Below are positions 36,288 through 45,190 of a stretch of DNA of 64,000 bases, piece after piece (position 1 is the stretch's first letter; each line of letters starts with the position of its first letter). A program made the translations under genes and the position numbers. The DNA comes from Bacteroidota bacterium (GTDB lineage Bacteria; Bacteroidota; Bacteroidia; NS11-12g; UBA955): assembly GCA_027488835.1 (NCBI GenBank), contig JAIYAW010000005.1, positions 104,307 through 168,306 of the forward strand, given 5' to 3'. The notes beneath the pieces were generated by a model. That model saw only the letters and a program-made list of their open reading frames with translations. It ran no database searches and was not told the DNA's origin.

Positions 36288-36345
36288 AAACTTTTATAAA
36301 CACTTATAAACCTTCATAAACTGTTATAAACCCTATAATTCCCTC
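36271..36345. repeat. 10-bp-unit repeat array, seven units
   Basis: The units are CCCTTATAAA, CTCTCATAAA, CTTTTATAAA, CACTTATAAA, CCTTCATAAA, CTGTTATAAA and CCCTATAATT, in exact 10-bp register from 36271 to 36340. The array fills the gap between two minus-strand genes. It starts beside the TGA stop of the upstream gene (36344) and runs through the start codon of the downstream one. Confidence 0.92.
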
Positions 36346-37063
36346 AATAATAGTATTCCTCATTCTTTTTGATATTTCCTAAATTAAAATAATAGGCAAC
36401 ACCAATTTGAAGATTTCCGCCTCTGAAATTCAAGGGAAAGGCTTTGCTGTAAAATTCGCCCGTTTGTACTTGTAATTCGTGAGAAGTTCTCAATGATTGT
36501 TGGTAGGTGATGTTGAATTCGTATCTGTCGCCACGTTCATTGCTTCCCCCCATTACAAATCCTAAATAAATCATGGGATACCATTTGTTTGTTTCTGTTT
36601 GGATAATTCTGAATGCAGGCTTTGTAGTTGCATTGTAAAAAGTATCGCGCACAGTTGAAGGACTTTGATTATAATTGATAATCCCCCCAATTTTTTCCAT
36701 AATGTACATCGAACCACCGAATCGTTGCTTGAATGACAATCCAAAATTTGCGTTTAACGCGGTAATACTGCTGTTTACAGAATTGTCTAAGGAAAGAGTG
36801 TCGTTGTTGATCTTATATCCCTTGTTGATGATGCCAACGCCAAAATGAAGGGATGTAACTCTGTTCATTTCATAATATCCACCAAGGTTAAAAGCTGCAC
36901 CCCAACGATTTCGGGTAGTGAAATTATTGGCTAAGGTATCGGCAGTGGCTGTTTTTGCAGCACAAGTTGCGGCACTTAATCCCAAGTACCACTTGCTTTG
37001 GGCGTTAGCATTTGAAAATAAACAAAGACTTGTTACAAAAAAAAGAATGAATTTGTTTCGCAT
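36344..37063 (-). CDS. Outer-membrane beta-barrel protein (porin-like family)
   Basis: This 239-residue protein starts at the ATG at 37063, chosen because it begins a signal peptide (MRNKFILFFVTSLCLFSNANAQ) and follows a TAATTTTG box; the open frame extends to 37159. The mature part alternates short beta-strands (WYLGLSAATCAAK, AAFNLGGYYEMN, ITALNANFGLSF) and ends NLQIGVAYYFNLG, like eight-stranded OMP_b-brl proteins. It starts divergently from the LuxC-like gene. Function unknown. Confidence 0.8.
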   Translation of the reverse strand: MRNKFILFFVTSLCLFSNANAQSKWYLGLSAATCAAKTATADTLANNFTTRNRWGAAFNLGGYYEMNRVTSLHFGVGIINKGYKINNDTLSLDNSVNSSITALNANFGLSFKQRFGGSMYIMEKIGGIINYNQSPSTVRDTFYNATTKPAFRIIQTETNKWYPMIYLGFVMGGSNERGDRYEFNITYQQSLRTSHELQVQTGEFYSKAFPLNFRGGNLQIGVAYYFNLGNIKKNEEYYY

Positions 37064-37069
37064 TATATA

Positions 37070-37077
37070 CAAAATTA
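37070..37077 (-). promoter_or_regulatory. Putative -7 box (TAATTTTG) for the outer-membrane protein gene
   Basis: The minus strand reads TAATTTTG 6 nt before the ATG at 37063. Together with the plus-strand box at 37133 it gives two back-to-back promoters in an 84-bp gap. Confidence 0.5.
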
Positions 37078-37132
37078 CGACGAAATAGTACATTTTGTTA
37101 CATTCATAAAAAATGGCATCAGAAAATAGCCG

Positions 37133-37140
37133 TATTTTTG
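37133..37140 (+). promoter_or_regulatory. Putative -7 box (TATTTTTG) for the LuxC-like gene
   Basis: TATTTTTG matches TAnnTTTG and ends 7 nt before the ATG at 37148. Confidence 0.5.
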
Positions 37141-37147
37141 CACTATA

Positions 37148-38161
37148 ATGAGTTTTCAATTAGAAGCATTGTTGGCATTAAGACAATCAATCGTGAATTA
37201 TAAAACCGATGAAAGTTGGCAGTCAAAATTATATACAGCACAGATTAATAATCAGTGGTTCGAACTAAAACAAACAGAAAAGAGTATTCAGAGTTGGTTA
37301 GATGCATTGTCAGATGAGAATATCGCCCAATGGTTGGCTAAATATTCCTTCCCTCTTGAAATTCATAACAAAAGAATGGGTGTTATTATGGCCGGTAATA
37401 TTCCTTTGGTAGGAATGCATGACCTTATTGTTGGCGTTCTTACAGGTTATACAGTAGTTGCGAAATGTTCTTCAGACGATGAGTTTTTGCCAAAGTTTTG
37501 GATTTCTGAAGCAGCCAAAATAAATCCAATTTGGGGCAATCAAATTGAATTTTCAGATCAATTCAAAAATGTAGATGCAGCAATTGCAACTGGAAGTAAC
37601 AATTCTTCTCGGTATTTTGAATACTATTTTAGAAATATCCCTCATATTCTGAGAAAAAACAGAAATAGTATTGCTGTAATAACCGGTACTGAAACTGAAG
37701 ATGAATTAGTTGCATTTGGGAATGATGTGTTTGATTATTTCGGACTTGGATGTCGCAATGTGACCAAAGTTTATTTGCCAGAAGGATATGAATTTAAAAC
37801 GCTTTTTGATGTGTGGGAAAAATCACATGCCGATGTTGCTTTTCATAACAAATATGTAAATAATTACAATTATCACAAAGCATTGTTGTTGATGAATTTG
37901 GATCCACATATTGATGCTGGTTACGTTTTGATGAAAGAAAGAAAAGAATTGTATTCGCCCGTTGGAATGGTCAATTACGAATACTATTCAAACATCAACG
38001 AGTTGAAAGCTGTTTTTGCAGAAATATCTGAGAACATTCAATGCATTGTAAGTGAAAATACTGAAATCACCCATTTGCGTTTAGGTCAAACACAGTGCCC
38101 AACATTGTGGGATTATGCAGATGGTGTTGACACCATGCAATGGGCTATTGAATCAATTTGA
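37148..38161 (+). CDS. LuxC-like acyl-CoA/acyl reductase
   Basis: This 337-residue protein of the aldehyde-dehydrogenase-like LuxC family shows MGVIMAGNIPLVGMHD (about 77-92), the cofactor region ATGSNNSSRYFEYYF (about 148) and the GLGCRNVTKVYLP segment (about 198-210), whose Cys is the likely acyl-thioester nucleophile. Homologues in Bacteroidota are annotated as acyl-CoA reductases, converting an acyl-CoA to an aldehyde with NADPH. There is no lux gene nearby; it stands between an OMP gene and a convergent arginase gene (2 bp apart). Confidence 0.85.
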   Translation: MSFQLEALLALRQSIVNYKTDESWQSKLYTAQINNQWFELKQTEKSIQSWLDALSDENIAQWLAKYSFPLEIHNKRMGVIMAGNIPLVGMHDLIVGVLTGYTVVAKCSSDDEFLPKFWISEAAKINPIWGNQIEFSDQFKNVDAAIATGSNNSSRYFEYYFRNIPHILRKNRNSIAVITGTETEDELVAFGNDVFDYFGLGCRNVTKVYLPEGYEFKTLFDVWEKSHADVAFHNKYVNNYNYHKALLLMNLDPHIDAGYVLMKERKELYSPVGMVNYEYYSNINELKAVFAEISENIQCIVSENTEITHLRLGQTQCPTLWDYADGVDTMQWAIESI

Positions 38162-38163
38162 GG

Positions 38164-39108
38164 TTAAACGAAATTACGTTCAATTAAACCGGCAATGGCA
38201 TAAGACATTTGATTGTTGTCTTCTAACGAAGGATTAATTTCTGTAATTTCAAATGCTTTTACTTTTTCTTGTAGGAATAAAAAGCTCCACAATTCGTCGG
38301 CTTCGGATAAATTTAAACCACCTTTAACGGGTGTTCCTGTTCCTTTTGAAATGCTGGGATCAAGGCTATCAACATCAAAACTCACGTACCATTGTTGCGT
38401 ATTTTTTAGCATTTCTTCGGCTTGTGCGATTGCCCATTTCATGCCGTTTTTCTTCACGTCTTCAGCAAATATGATATTGATTCCTAGTGATTTAGTAAGT
38501 TCAATCTCGGGTTTTTCGTAGCTACGGATTCCTATAAAAACGATGTTTTTGGCATCGATATGCTGCGTGTTTTCTTTGTTTTTGAGGGATTTAATTTCTT
38601 CCCAAAAAGAGATTGTTTCAGCATCTAGCTGGTTACACTGATTTTCTAAATTGTCGGCATTTACACTTGCGTTCAACGCCATTCCATGGATATTTCCACT
38701 CGGAGTGGTATAGGGTGAATGCAAATCTAAATGTGCATCAATCCAAAGAACTCCTGTGTTTTCGCAACCAAAATGGCGGCAAAACCCTGCCAAACTTCCA
38801 ATGGCATTGCTATGATCTCCACTTAAAATAATTGGTAATTTGTCTGCGTTTAAACAGCTTTCTACCAATTGCGCATATCCTTTTTGATGTTTTATAAAAG
38901 GTGCAGCTCTTTTTAAATATTCTGGCAAAGGTAATTTCTCTTTATCTTCAATTTCTTGCGGAACAGAAAATACATTCATTTCGCTCATCGAGCGAATTTG
39001 GGAATTAGTGCAAACTTCAAGAAGGTTTTGAGGCCCTTTTGAAGTTCCTGGTTTTCCTGCTCCGTATTCCCATTCAGATACGATAATACACTTATTTGAG
39101 TTTTTCAT
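38164..39108 (-). CDS. Arginase/agmatinase family ureohydrolase
   Basis: This 314-residue enzyme has the binuclear manganese motifs in order: LSGDHSNAIGS (about 96-106), WIDAHLDLHSP (about 122-132), and SFDVDSLDPSISKGTGTP (about 229-246). These fit arginase better than agmatinase because of the GNIHGMAL segment after the second motif. The reaction would yield ornithine and urea. It is cytoplasmic. It ends 2 bp from the convergent LuxC-like gene. Confidence 0.92.
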   Translation of the reverse strand: MKNSNKCIIVSEWEYGAGKPGTSKGPQNLLEVCTNSQIRSMSEMNVFSVPQEIEDKEKLPLPEYLKRAAPFIKHQKGYAQLVESCLNADKLPIILSGDHSNAIGSLAGFCRHFGCENTGVLWIDAHLDLHSPYTTPSGNIHGMALNASVNADNLENQCNQLDAETISFWEEIKSLKNKENTQHIDAKNIVFIGIRSYEKPEIELTKSLGINIIFAEDVKKNGMKWAIAQAEEMLKNTQQWYVSFDVDSLDPSISKGTGTPVKGGLNLSEADELWSFLFLQEKVKAFEITEINPSLEDNNQMSYAIAGLIERNFV

Positions 39109-39177
39109 TACGGAGTTTTACTTGTAGGCAATATAATAATTTGGTGTGGATAATGCTATTTTTGATTGGTGAAGGTT

Positions 39178-40863
39178 CTACTTTCTTTCCCAAATAATGA
39201 AACCACCCACTTTTTTTGTGTCAAAGGTTTTGAATTTGTGATAAAATGATTCATCGGGTTGAAATGTGTTTTTTGTAATTACATACATTTTTTGATGGTT
39301 ATTTGGGTTATGGGCATGAAGTCTTCTTTTTTGTTGTTTTGGGTAAATTTCTTCAGTTGGCAGTGGATTCTCGGTGATCATTCCCTCAAAATCTTTGGGT
39401 GTTAAATTTGAGTGAAAATATAGGGCATACGTTTTATATCCCCAAGTTTCAATAAACATGCCTTTCTTTCGAAGTTCCTTCATTAATTGAGTTACTGGAC
39501 CTTGAGTACTATTGGCAACTGCGGGAAGTAGCGTAAAGTAGGCTGTTAATGCAACGGCTCCCGACAAAACATACAAATAAACTGGATTTGGTTTCTTACC
39601 AAAAAAAGAAAGCACAATCCACGGCATAAACCAAAAAGTAAATAAGGATGCTGGAATTAAAGTTGTCCAATTCCATTTGGGCATATTGATTAGAATATCT
39701 TTCGAAAACAGGTCTAAATTATTGAGTAAAATGGTTGGAATGGGTCTAATTGTTGCCGCCAATGGAATTACCCATAGAGCGAGCATCAATGTAATTCCAA
39801 CAAAAAACAAGGGTATATTCAACCAATATGGAAATTTCCCTCGGTTGGTATAAATCAAATAAACCTGATAAGCCCCAAAATAGGTGAGGGGCCACCAGCA
39901 AAGGCTACTGTAATGGATGATTTTTGTTGTGGCAATACTAAAAACAATCAATACAATCCAAAATAGGGAGCGCATAAATAAATGCAAAATATCTATGTTC
40001 CTATCCATTGCAACATTGGTTACCAAATGCGGAAAAGCCAATATGGCAGAGGGGAAACACAAAACCAACAATACGATAATGTGATAAAACCAAGGTTGGT
40101 TGTGGTAAGGTATTTGTCCTTTAAATAAAATAATTTGGTATTCAATGAAATGAGAGAAGAATGCCTGTCCATTCGATTGTATTAATGGAATAATCCAACA
40201 GGCCAATACGCCAAGAAATCCAATAATAAATAGGATTATTTTGCCATCAAAAATTTCGTGCCACTTACTTCTAATTGCGGTAGTTGTGATAATAACCAAG
40301 GCCAAAATGAGAATAGCAACGGGTCCTTTGGTAAGTACTGCTAGTCCTAAAAAAATGCCCGACAATAAATAATAAATATGTGCACGTTCTTGGTTAATGC
40401 CAGCTTGTGAAATTTGATACCATTTGTACATCGATAAGAAGATAAACAAATTGAATACTGGATCAATAATTCCTGATTTCCAATAAATAAAGGGCGCCAA
40501 CGACAATAAAATGCTCATCGCCCAAAATGTACCTAGCATTTTTTTTCCGGCATCTGATCCAATGTGATAGGCTAAGTTTACAGAAATGATACCTGCAATC
40601 ACATTTGGTAATTTGAAAACCCATGCATGAACTCCACCAATATGAATTCCAATAGATTGAAGCCAAATAAATAAGGGAGGTTTTTCATAAAATGGCTCAA
40701 ATCCAACTTGGGTGTATAAATAGTTTTTGGTGAGTACCATTTCACGCGCGCTTTCAGCGAAATTCAATTCATCCCAGTCAAATAATGGAACCATATTTAA
40801 CCCTGCCATTAACAGCAAGGCTGATATTAATGTAAAAATGAGATGTATTTTTGTCTTTTGCAT
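39178..40863 (-). CDS. GT39/ArnT-like membrane glycosyltransferase
   Basis: This 561-residue polytopic protein has about twelve helices. The first periplasmic loop has the GT-C catalytic acid (LFDWDELNFAESARE, about 27-41) and FYEKPPLFIWLQ (about 58), both typical of ArnT/PMT proteins. A soluble C-terminal domain of about 120 residues follows. It probably transfers a sugar from a polyprenyl-phosphate donor to lipid A or another envelope acceptor. Its ATG shares one base with the stop of the PAP2 gene (TAATG), so the two are translationally coupled. Confidence 0.88.
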   Translation of the reverse strand: MQKTKIHLIFTLISALLLMAGLNMVPLFDWDELNFAESAREMVLTKNYLYTQVGFEPFYEKPPLFIWLQSIGIHIGGVHAWVFKLPNVIAGIISVNLAYHIGSDAGKKMLGTFWAMSILLSLAPFIYWKSGIIDPVFNLFIFLSMYKWYQISQAGINQERAHIYYLLSGIFLGLAVLTKGPVAILILALVIITTTAIRSKWHEIFDGKIILFIIGFLGVLACWIIPLIQSNGQAFFSHFIEYQIILFKGQIPYHNQPWFYHIIVLLVLCFPSAILAFPHLVTNVAMDRNIDILHLFMRSLFWIVLIVFSIATTKIIHYSSLCWWPLTYFGAYQVYLIYTNRGKFPYWLNIPLFFVGITLMLALWVIPLAATIRPIPTILLNNLDLFSKDILINMPKWNWTTLIPASLFTFWFMPWIVLSFFGKKPNPVYLYVLSGAVALTAYFTLLPAVANSTQGPVTQLMKELRKKGMFIETWGYKTYALYFHSNLTPKDFEGMITENPLPTEEIYPKQQKRRLHAHNPNNHQKMYVITKNTFQPDESFYHKFKTFDTKKVGGFIIWERK

Positions 40864-41480
40864 TAACTATGATTCTTTGAATTCAATTTCTTTTTTATAT
40901 ATGGATAGGTAATTCCTGCAATATAAAAGAAAATATTTGCAATAATACATCCTGCCAAGGTATCTTCAATACTGTGTTGCCCCAAATATATGCGGCTGTA
41001 ACCAATTGAAAATGCTGAAAAAATTGATAGAAATAACGTTAAGTTTTGAAGTTTATGTTTTGGTAACGATAATATAATCATACCAGTTGCAAAAAATGCA
41101 GCCGATGTATGTCCACTCGGAAAACCTTGAAAATGTTTCAATACTTCGCCATCTATTTGTCTAATTGTATTGCCAAATTTTTCAATGGGTCTAGGGAAAT
41201 TCAATTGAAATTTAATGAATTGGACAATTAATGATTCAATTCCAAAAACAATTGAGAACCACAAGCCTTTTGGAAAATCAATACGTAGCATTAAGAAAAT
41301 ACCGAGTATAATTACAGGCCATTCTGCCCAAATGGTATAGTTTTTGACGTATTTGTCGAGTTGTAAAGAATACAAGTTATGAATTTTAAGTGTAATATTG
41401 TTGAAACCAATGAAAAATGTGCAGATAGTTATGGCCAAAGCAATACCTATATTGATAGCTACGTATTTTTTAAAATTCAT
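40863..41480 (-). CDS. PAP2 family phosphatase
   Basis: This 205-residue membrane protein has all three phosphatase motifs: KFQLNFPRP (the KX6RP motif, about 106), FPSGHTSAAF (about 122) and SRIYLGQHSIED (about 162). The ATG at 41480 is preferred because a TATATTTG box (41490-41497, minus) lies 9 nt upstream and the longer form would start with TTG. It probably dephosphorylates lipid phosphates such as undecaprenyl diphosphate or lipid A phosphates, in step with the coupled ArnT-like gene. Confidence 0.92.
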   Translation of the reverse strand: MNFKKYVAINIGIALAITICTFFIGFNNITLKIHNLYSLQLDKYVKNYTIWAEWPVIILGIFLMLRIDFPKGLWFSIVFGIESLIVQFIKFQLNFPRPIEKFGNTIRQIDGEVLKHFQGFPSGHTSAAFFATGMIILSLPKHKLQNLTLFLSIFSAFSIGYSRIYLGQHSIEDTLAGCIIANIFFYIAGITYPYIKKKLNSKNHS

Positions 41481-41489
41481 AAATATGTG

Positions 41490-41497
41490 CAAATATA
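41490..41497 (-). promoter_or_regulatory. Putative -7 box (TATATTTG) for the PAP2-GT39 pair
   Basis: The minus strand reads TATATTTG, ending 9 nt before the ATG at 41480. It decides that start over the upstream TTG. Confidence 0.5.
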
Positions 41498-41598
41498 ATT
41501 ACAAGTTATTTAATGAAAACTTTGATTTATCAACTGAAATTCTTTCATTGCAACAGAAAAAAGACTATATTGAAACTTTTAAAGTAAAAACATAAATT

Positions 41599-41997
41599 AT
41601 GGCAACAGAAGGAATTAAAAGATCAAAAATCGAATTGGAATATTCATTGAGATCTTCTCCACATATTTTATTCCAGTATATCTCTAATCCTTCCGGCTTA
41701 CAAAGTTGGTTTGCTGATCACGTAGATATTTTTGGTGGAGTAAGATATAGATTTGCTTGGAATGACGGAACAGAATACCAAGCGAAAATTATTAAGAATG
41801 TACCTAATAAATACATCAAATTTGCAATTGAAGGCTCTGCCGAAGGGGAGTATTTAGAATTTAGAATTGACCAAGATGCGATAACGGGCGATGTTGAGTT
41901 GCTCATCACGGAATTTGTAAATGAAGACGAAGCAGAAATGGCTGCATCCATTTGGGATGTTGCTGTTGAAAATCTTTGCGGTATTATTGGCGCTTAA
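41599..41997 (+). CDS. START-like (SRPBCC/AHSA1-related) protein
   Basis: This 132-residue protein has a SRPBCC-type fold pattern: SPHILFQYISNPSGLQSWFADHV (shown in parts: SPHILFQYI, LQSWFADHV), then WNDGTEYQAKII and a C-terminal helix EAEMAASIWDVAVENL. It is a small cytoplasmic protein of a type common in Bacteroidota; ligand and role are unknown. The stop overlaps the convergent M20 peptidase gene by 4 bp. The 100-bp leader upstream holds no convincing gene. Confidence 0.85.
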   Translation: MATEGIKRSKIELEYSLRSSPHILFQYISNPSGLQSWFADHVDIFGGVRYRFAWNDGTEYQAKIIKNVPNKYIKFAIEGSAEGEYLEFRIDQDAITGDVELLITEFVNEDEAEMAASIWDVAVENLCGIIGA

Positions 41998-43184
41998 TCT
42001 AAGTTTTTAACGGCCAAATAAGCCATCAAGCCTGCGCCGTGCTCAATTGCATCTTCATCAACGTCAAATGATGGATGATGAACTCCAAATGTTGTTCCTT
42101 TGGATTCGTTTCTCGTTCCTAATCTGTAAAAACAACTATCTACTTCCTGAGAATAATAAGAAAAATCTTCTGCAGCCATCCAAATATCCAAATCAATTAC
42201 ATTTTCTTCACCCAAATAATCTTTGGCCAAACTCTGACAATTGTTTGTGAGAATTTCATTGTTTTTCAAAAAAGGATAACCCTTTCTGATCTCGAAATTC
42301 ACTTCCCCACCAAAACCTTCAACCAAGCTTTTTGCAATTTTCATCATCTTTTCATGGGCTTCTGCGCGCCATTTTTCATCCAAAGTTCTGAAAGTTCCCT
42401 CAATATACACTTCACTAGGAATTACATTGGTCGCCCCATTGGCAATGAATTTCCCAAACGACAATACACTCGGAATAATAGGATTCGCACTTCTTGAAAC
42501 TACCTGTTGCAAACTCACTATCATTTGAGATGCAATACTTACCGGATCAATGCACATGTGAGGCATGGCACCATGTCCTCCTTTACCTTTTACTGTTACA
42601 TAAATCTCATCGGCACTGGCCATATACAATCCAGGTCTAAATCCAGTTTTGCCAGTTTCAATAAATGGCATAACATGTTGGCCTATCATGACATCCACTT
42701 TTGGATTGTTCAAAACTCCTTCAGCAATCATCATACTTGCTCCTCCAGGTATTTTTTCTTCTCCTGGTTGAAAAACAAGTTTGATGGTTCCCTCGAAATC
42801 ATTTTTTAGTTCATTCAGTATTGTTGCCGCGCCTAGCAAAGACGTGGTGTGCACGTCATGGCCACAGGCATGCATAATGCCCTCTTTTTTGCTGCGGTAA
42901 GGACGTCCATCGTTTACCTCAACAATTGGCAAAGCATCTATATCGGCACGCAATGCAACTACTTTTTTTGACGGATTTTTCCCTTCAATAAGCGCAACAA
43001 CCCCAGTATTGGCAACGCGTTGCGTTGTTAATCCCAATTTGTTTTGCAAATAACTTTCAATGAGTTTTTGAGTTTCGAATTCTTCAAACGACAATTCCGG
43101 ATTTTCATGAAGGTGATGTCTTATTTCAATGAGTGCAGGCGCAATTTGGTTCGCTTTTTGCTGTATCTTGTCTTTTAAACTCAT
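41994..43184 (-). CDS. M20 family metallo-amidohydrolase (IAA-amino acid/hippurate hydrolase type)
   Basis: This 396-residue enzyme has the M20D marks: HENPELSFEEFET (about 28), LRADIDALPI (about 83), MHACGHDVHTTSLLGAA (about 108-124, with the metal-ligand His/Asp), FQPGEEKIPGGASMM (about 141) and IGQHVMP. It hydrolyses N-acyl or peptide bonds of amino-acid conjugates. It is cytoplasmic and stands alone on the minus strand. Confidence 0.93.
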   Translation of the reverse strand: MSLKDKIQQKANQIAPALIEIRHHLHENPELSFEEFETQKLIESYLQNKLGLTTQRVANTGVVALIEGKNPSKKVVALRADIDALPIVEVNDGRPYRSKKEGIMHACGHDVHTTSLLGAATILNELKNDFEGTIKLVFQPGEEKIPGGASMMIAEGVLNNPKVDVMIGQHVMPFIETGKTGFRPGLYMASADEIYVTVKGKGGHGAMPHMCIDPVSIASQMIVSLQQVVSRSANPIIPSVLSFGKFIANGATNVIPSEVYIEGTFRTLDEKWRAEAHEKMMKIAKSLVEGFGGEVNFEIRKGYPFLKNNEILTNNCQSLAKDYLGEENVIDLDIWMAAEDFSYYSQEVDSCFYRLGTRNESKGTTFGVHHPSFDVDEDAIEHGAGLMAYLAVKNLD

Positions 43185-43273
43185 AAATTTTGTTTTTACT
43201 GATTGGCAATTGTAAATTGCAAATCTAAATTTTGTTTGCCCAAACTCCTACAAAAACAAAATAATTTCTTTTT

Positions 43274-45190
43274 ATGATAAGCCCAAATTCCATAGACCAA
43301 CTGCTCAATGCCGCAATCATAGAAGATGTTGTTGGTGATTACGTGAATTTAAAGCGGTCTGGGTCTAGATTTAAAGGAAATTGTCCTTTTCATGATGAAA
43401 AAACGCCAAGTTTTACTGTAACTCCTACATTAGGAATCTACAAATGTTTTGGTTGCCAAAAAGGAGGGAATTCCATTCAATTTTTGATGGAAATTGAAAA
43501 CCTTTCTTTTACGGAATCGGCCCGAATGCTTGCCAAACGCTACAGCGTTGATTTGGTAGAAACCAATGTAGGAAACAAGGAAGAATACGAAGAAAGTCAG
43601 AAATTAAGAGAAGGGGTTCAATCGATAAATGATTTTGCCATTCAGTTTTTTGCCGATCAACTTCATACCCAAGAAGAAGGCAAGAACATTGCTTTGCCAT
43701 ATTATAGAGAACGTGGATTTACCTTAGAAACAATAAAAAAATGGCAACTAGGGTATAGTCCTGAGTCGTGGGATGCGTTTTATAAAGCTGCTACAAAAGC
43801 GGGTTACAAAGATGAAATGCTTAAATCGGCTGGATTAATCAAGCAGCGCGATTCAGATGGTTCGGCATACGACTTATTTAGAAATAGGGTTATTTTTCCT
43901 TTAGTTGCGGTTAGTGGAAAAGTAGTTGGGTTTGCCGGTAGAATTATGGGGAAAGTTGAAAATGCCCCCAAATACGTAAATTCACCGGAAACAGAATTAT
44001 ACAAAAAGAGCGACTTTTTATTTGCGCTTTACCAGGCAAAAAATTCCATCAAGAAACTTGACAAGGTTTTATTGACGGAGGGATATACGGATGTGATTAC
44101 TTTACATCAATCTGGAATTGAAAATGCAGTTGCAAGTAGTGGTACCGCATTAACTCCCGGTCAAATTAAGTTAATTAAACGTTTTACAAATAATGTAACT
44201 GTTATTTATGATGGTGATGCCGCGGGTATCAAAGCTTCGCTTAGGGGAATTGATTTGCTGCTTGCCGAAGATATTAACGTGCGCGTTGTACCCTTGCCAG
44301 AAGGGGATGATCCTGATTCATATTGTAAAAAATTGGGTCCAGACGGATTTAAAGATTATATCCAATCCGTTGAGAAGAACTTTATCTTCTTCAAGGCAGA
44401 ATTGTTACTGGAGTTAACACAAAACGACCCAATTCAAAAGTCAGAGGCAATTAAAGATATTTTACAATCAGTTGCTTATATAAAAGACTCTTTAAAAAGA
44501 ACAACACTTGTAAAAGAACTCGAAAGAATTTGCGATGTAAAAGAAGAGGTTTTGGCTCAAGAGCTTGGCAAGCTATTGAGAATAAATATCGTTCAAGATA
44601 AAAAGCAATTATTTGCAGATACAAAAAATGTAGTTGATTTATTCATAGATGAACCTGTACTTGTAGCATTGAGTGATGTCCATCAAGAAATGGCAATGAT
44701 TCGCACTTTGTTGATGAATGCAACCAAACAATTCGATGAAAATCAAACCATATTTGAATTTGCATTAACTGAATACCAAGCCGATGAGAGTATTCAGTTT
44801 AAAGATGCATTTGCAAGTAAATTCATGAATGAATTGATAAAACCAGATGGTACTTTTGAATGGCCAGGAATTGAGTATTTTATTCATCATACAGATACTG
44901 AGATTTCATCATTTGTGGCAGGTGTATTTTCAAACGACCATCAATTGAGTCCTGCCTTTTTAGACAATATGATTTATGTAAAAACTGAGGAGGACAATTA
45001 CCGCGATGAACTCATTTCTATCTTTTTAAATATCCGCAGAACCAAAATTGAAGAAATTATTCTTTCTGAACAGTTGAAATTGCAACAACCAGAAGAGCAA
45101 CATGATGAAATTTTGGAATATTTAGATTTTCTAAACACGGTGAAAATTGATATTGCCAATAAATTGGGCAATGTAGTATCTCGGTTCTAA
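43274..45190 (+). CDS. dnaG: DNA primase DnaG
   Basis: This 638-residue primase has an N-terminal CHC2 zinc finger (CPFHDEKTPSF, then CFGCQKGG, about 40-66), a DnaG catalytic core and a TOPRIM domain with LLTEGYTDVITLHQSG (about 267) and VIYDGDAAGIKAS (about 311). The C-terminal half is the DnaB-interaction region. It makes RNA primers for lagging-strand replication. It shares one base with the following glucosaminidase gene (TAATG). Confidence 0.96.
   Translation: MISPNSIDQLLNAAIIEDVVGDYVNLKRSGSRFKGNCPFHDEKTPSFTVTPTLGIYKCFGCQKGGNSIQFLMEIENLSFTESARMLAKRYSVDLVETNVGNKEEYEESQKLREGVQSINDFAIQFFADQLHTQEEGKNIALPYYRERGFTLETIKKWQLGYSPESWDAFYKAATKAGYKDEMLKSAGLIKQRDSDGSAYDLFRNRVIFPLVAVSGKVVGFAGRIMGKVENAPKYVNSPETELYKKSDFLFALYQAKNSIKKLDKVLLTEGYTDVITLHQSGIENAVASSGTALTPGQIKLIKRFTNNVTVIYDGDAAGIKASLRGIDLLLAEDINVRVVPLPEGDDPDSYCKKLGPDGFKDYIQSVEKNFIFFKAELLLELTQNDPIQKSEAIKDILQSVAYIKDSLKRTTLVKELERICDVKEEVLAQELGKLLRINIVQDKKQLFADTKNVVDLFIDEPVLVALSDVHQEMAMIRTLLMNATKQFDENQTIFEFALTEYQADESIQFKDAFASKFMNELIKPDGTFEWPGIEYFIHHTDTEISSFVAGVFSNDHQLSPAFLDNMIYVKTEEDNYRDELISIFLNIRRTKIEEIILSEQLKLQQPEEQHDEILEYLDFLNTVKIDIANKLGNVVSRF

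Noticed and set aside
41485..41595. A short plus-strand frame (about 36 codons from the ATG at 41485) just before the START-like gene
   Set aside because: No recognisable features; it sits in the leader region, overlaps the PAP2 promoter box and has no supporting start signal.
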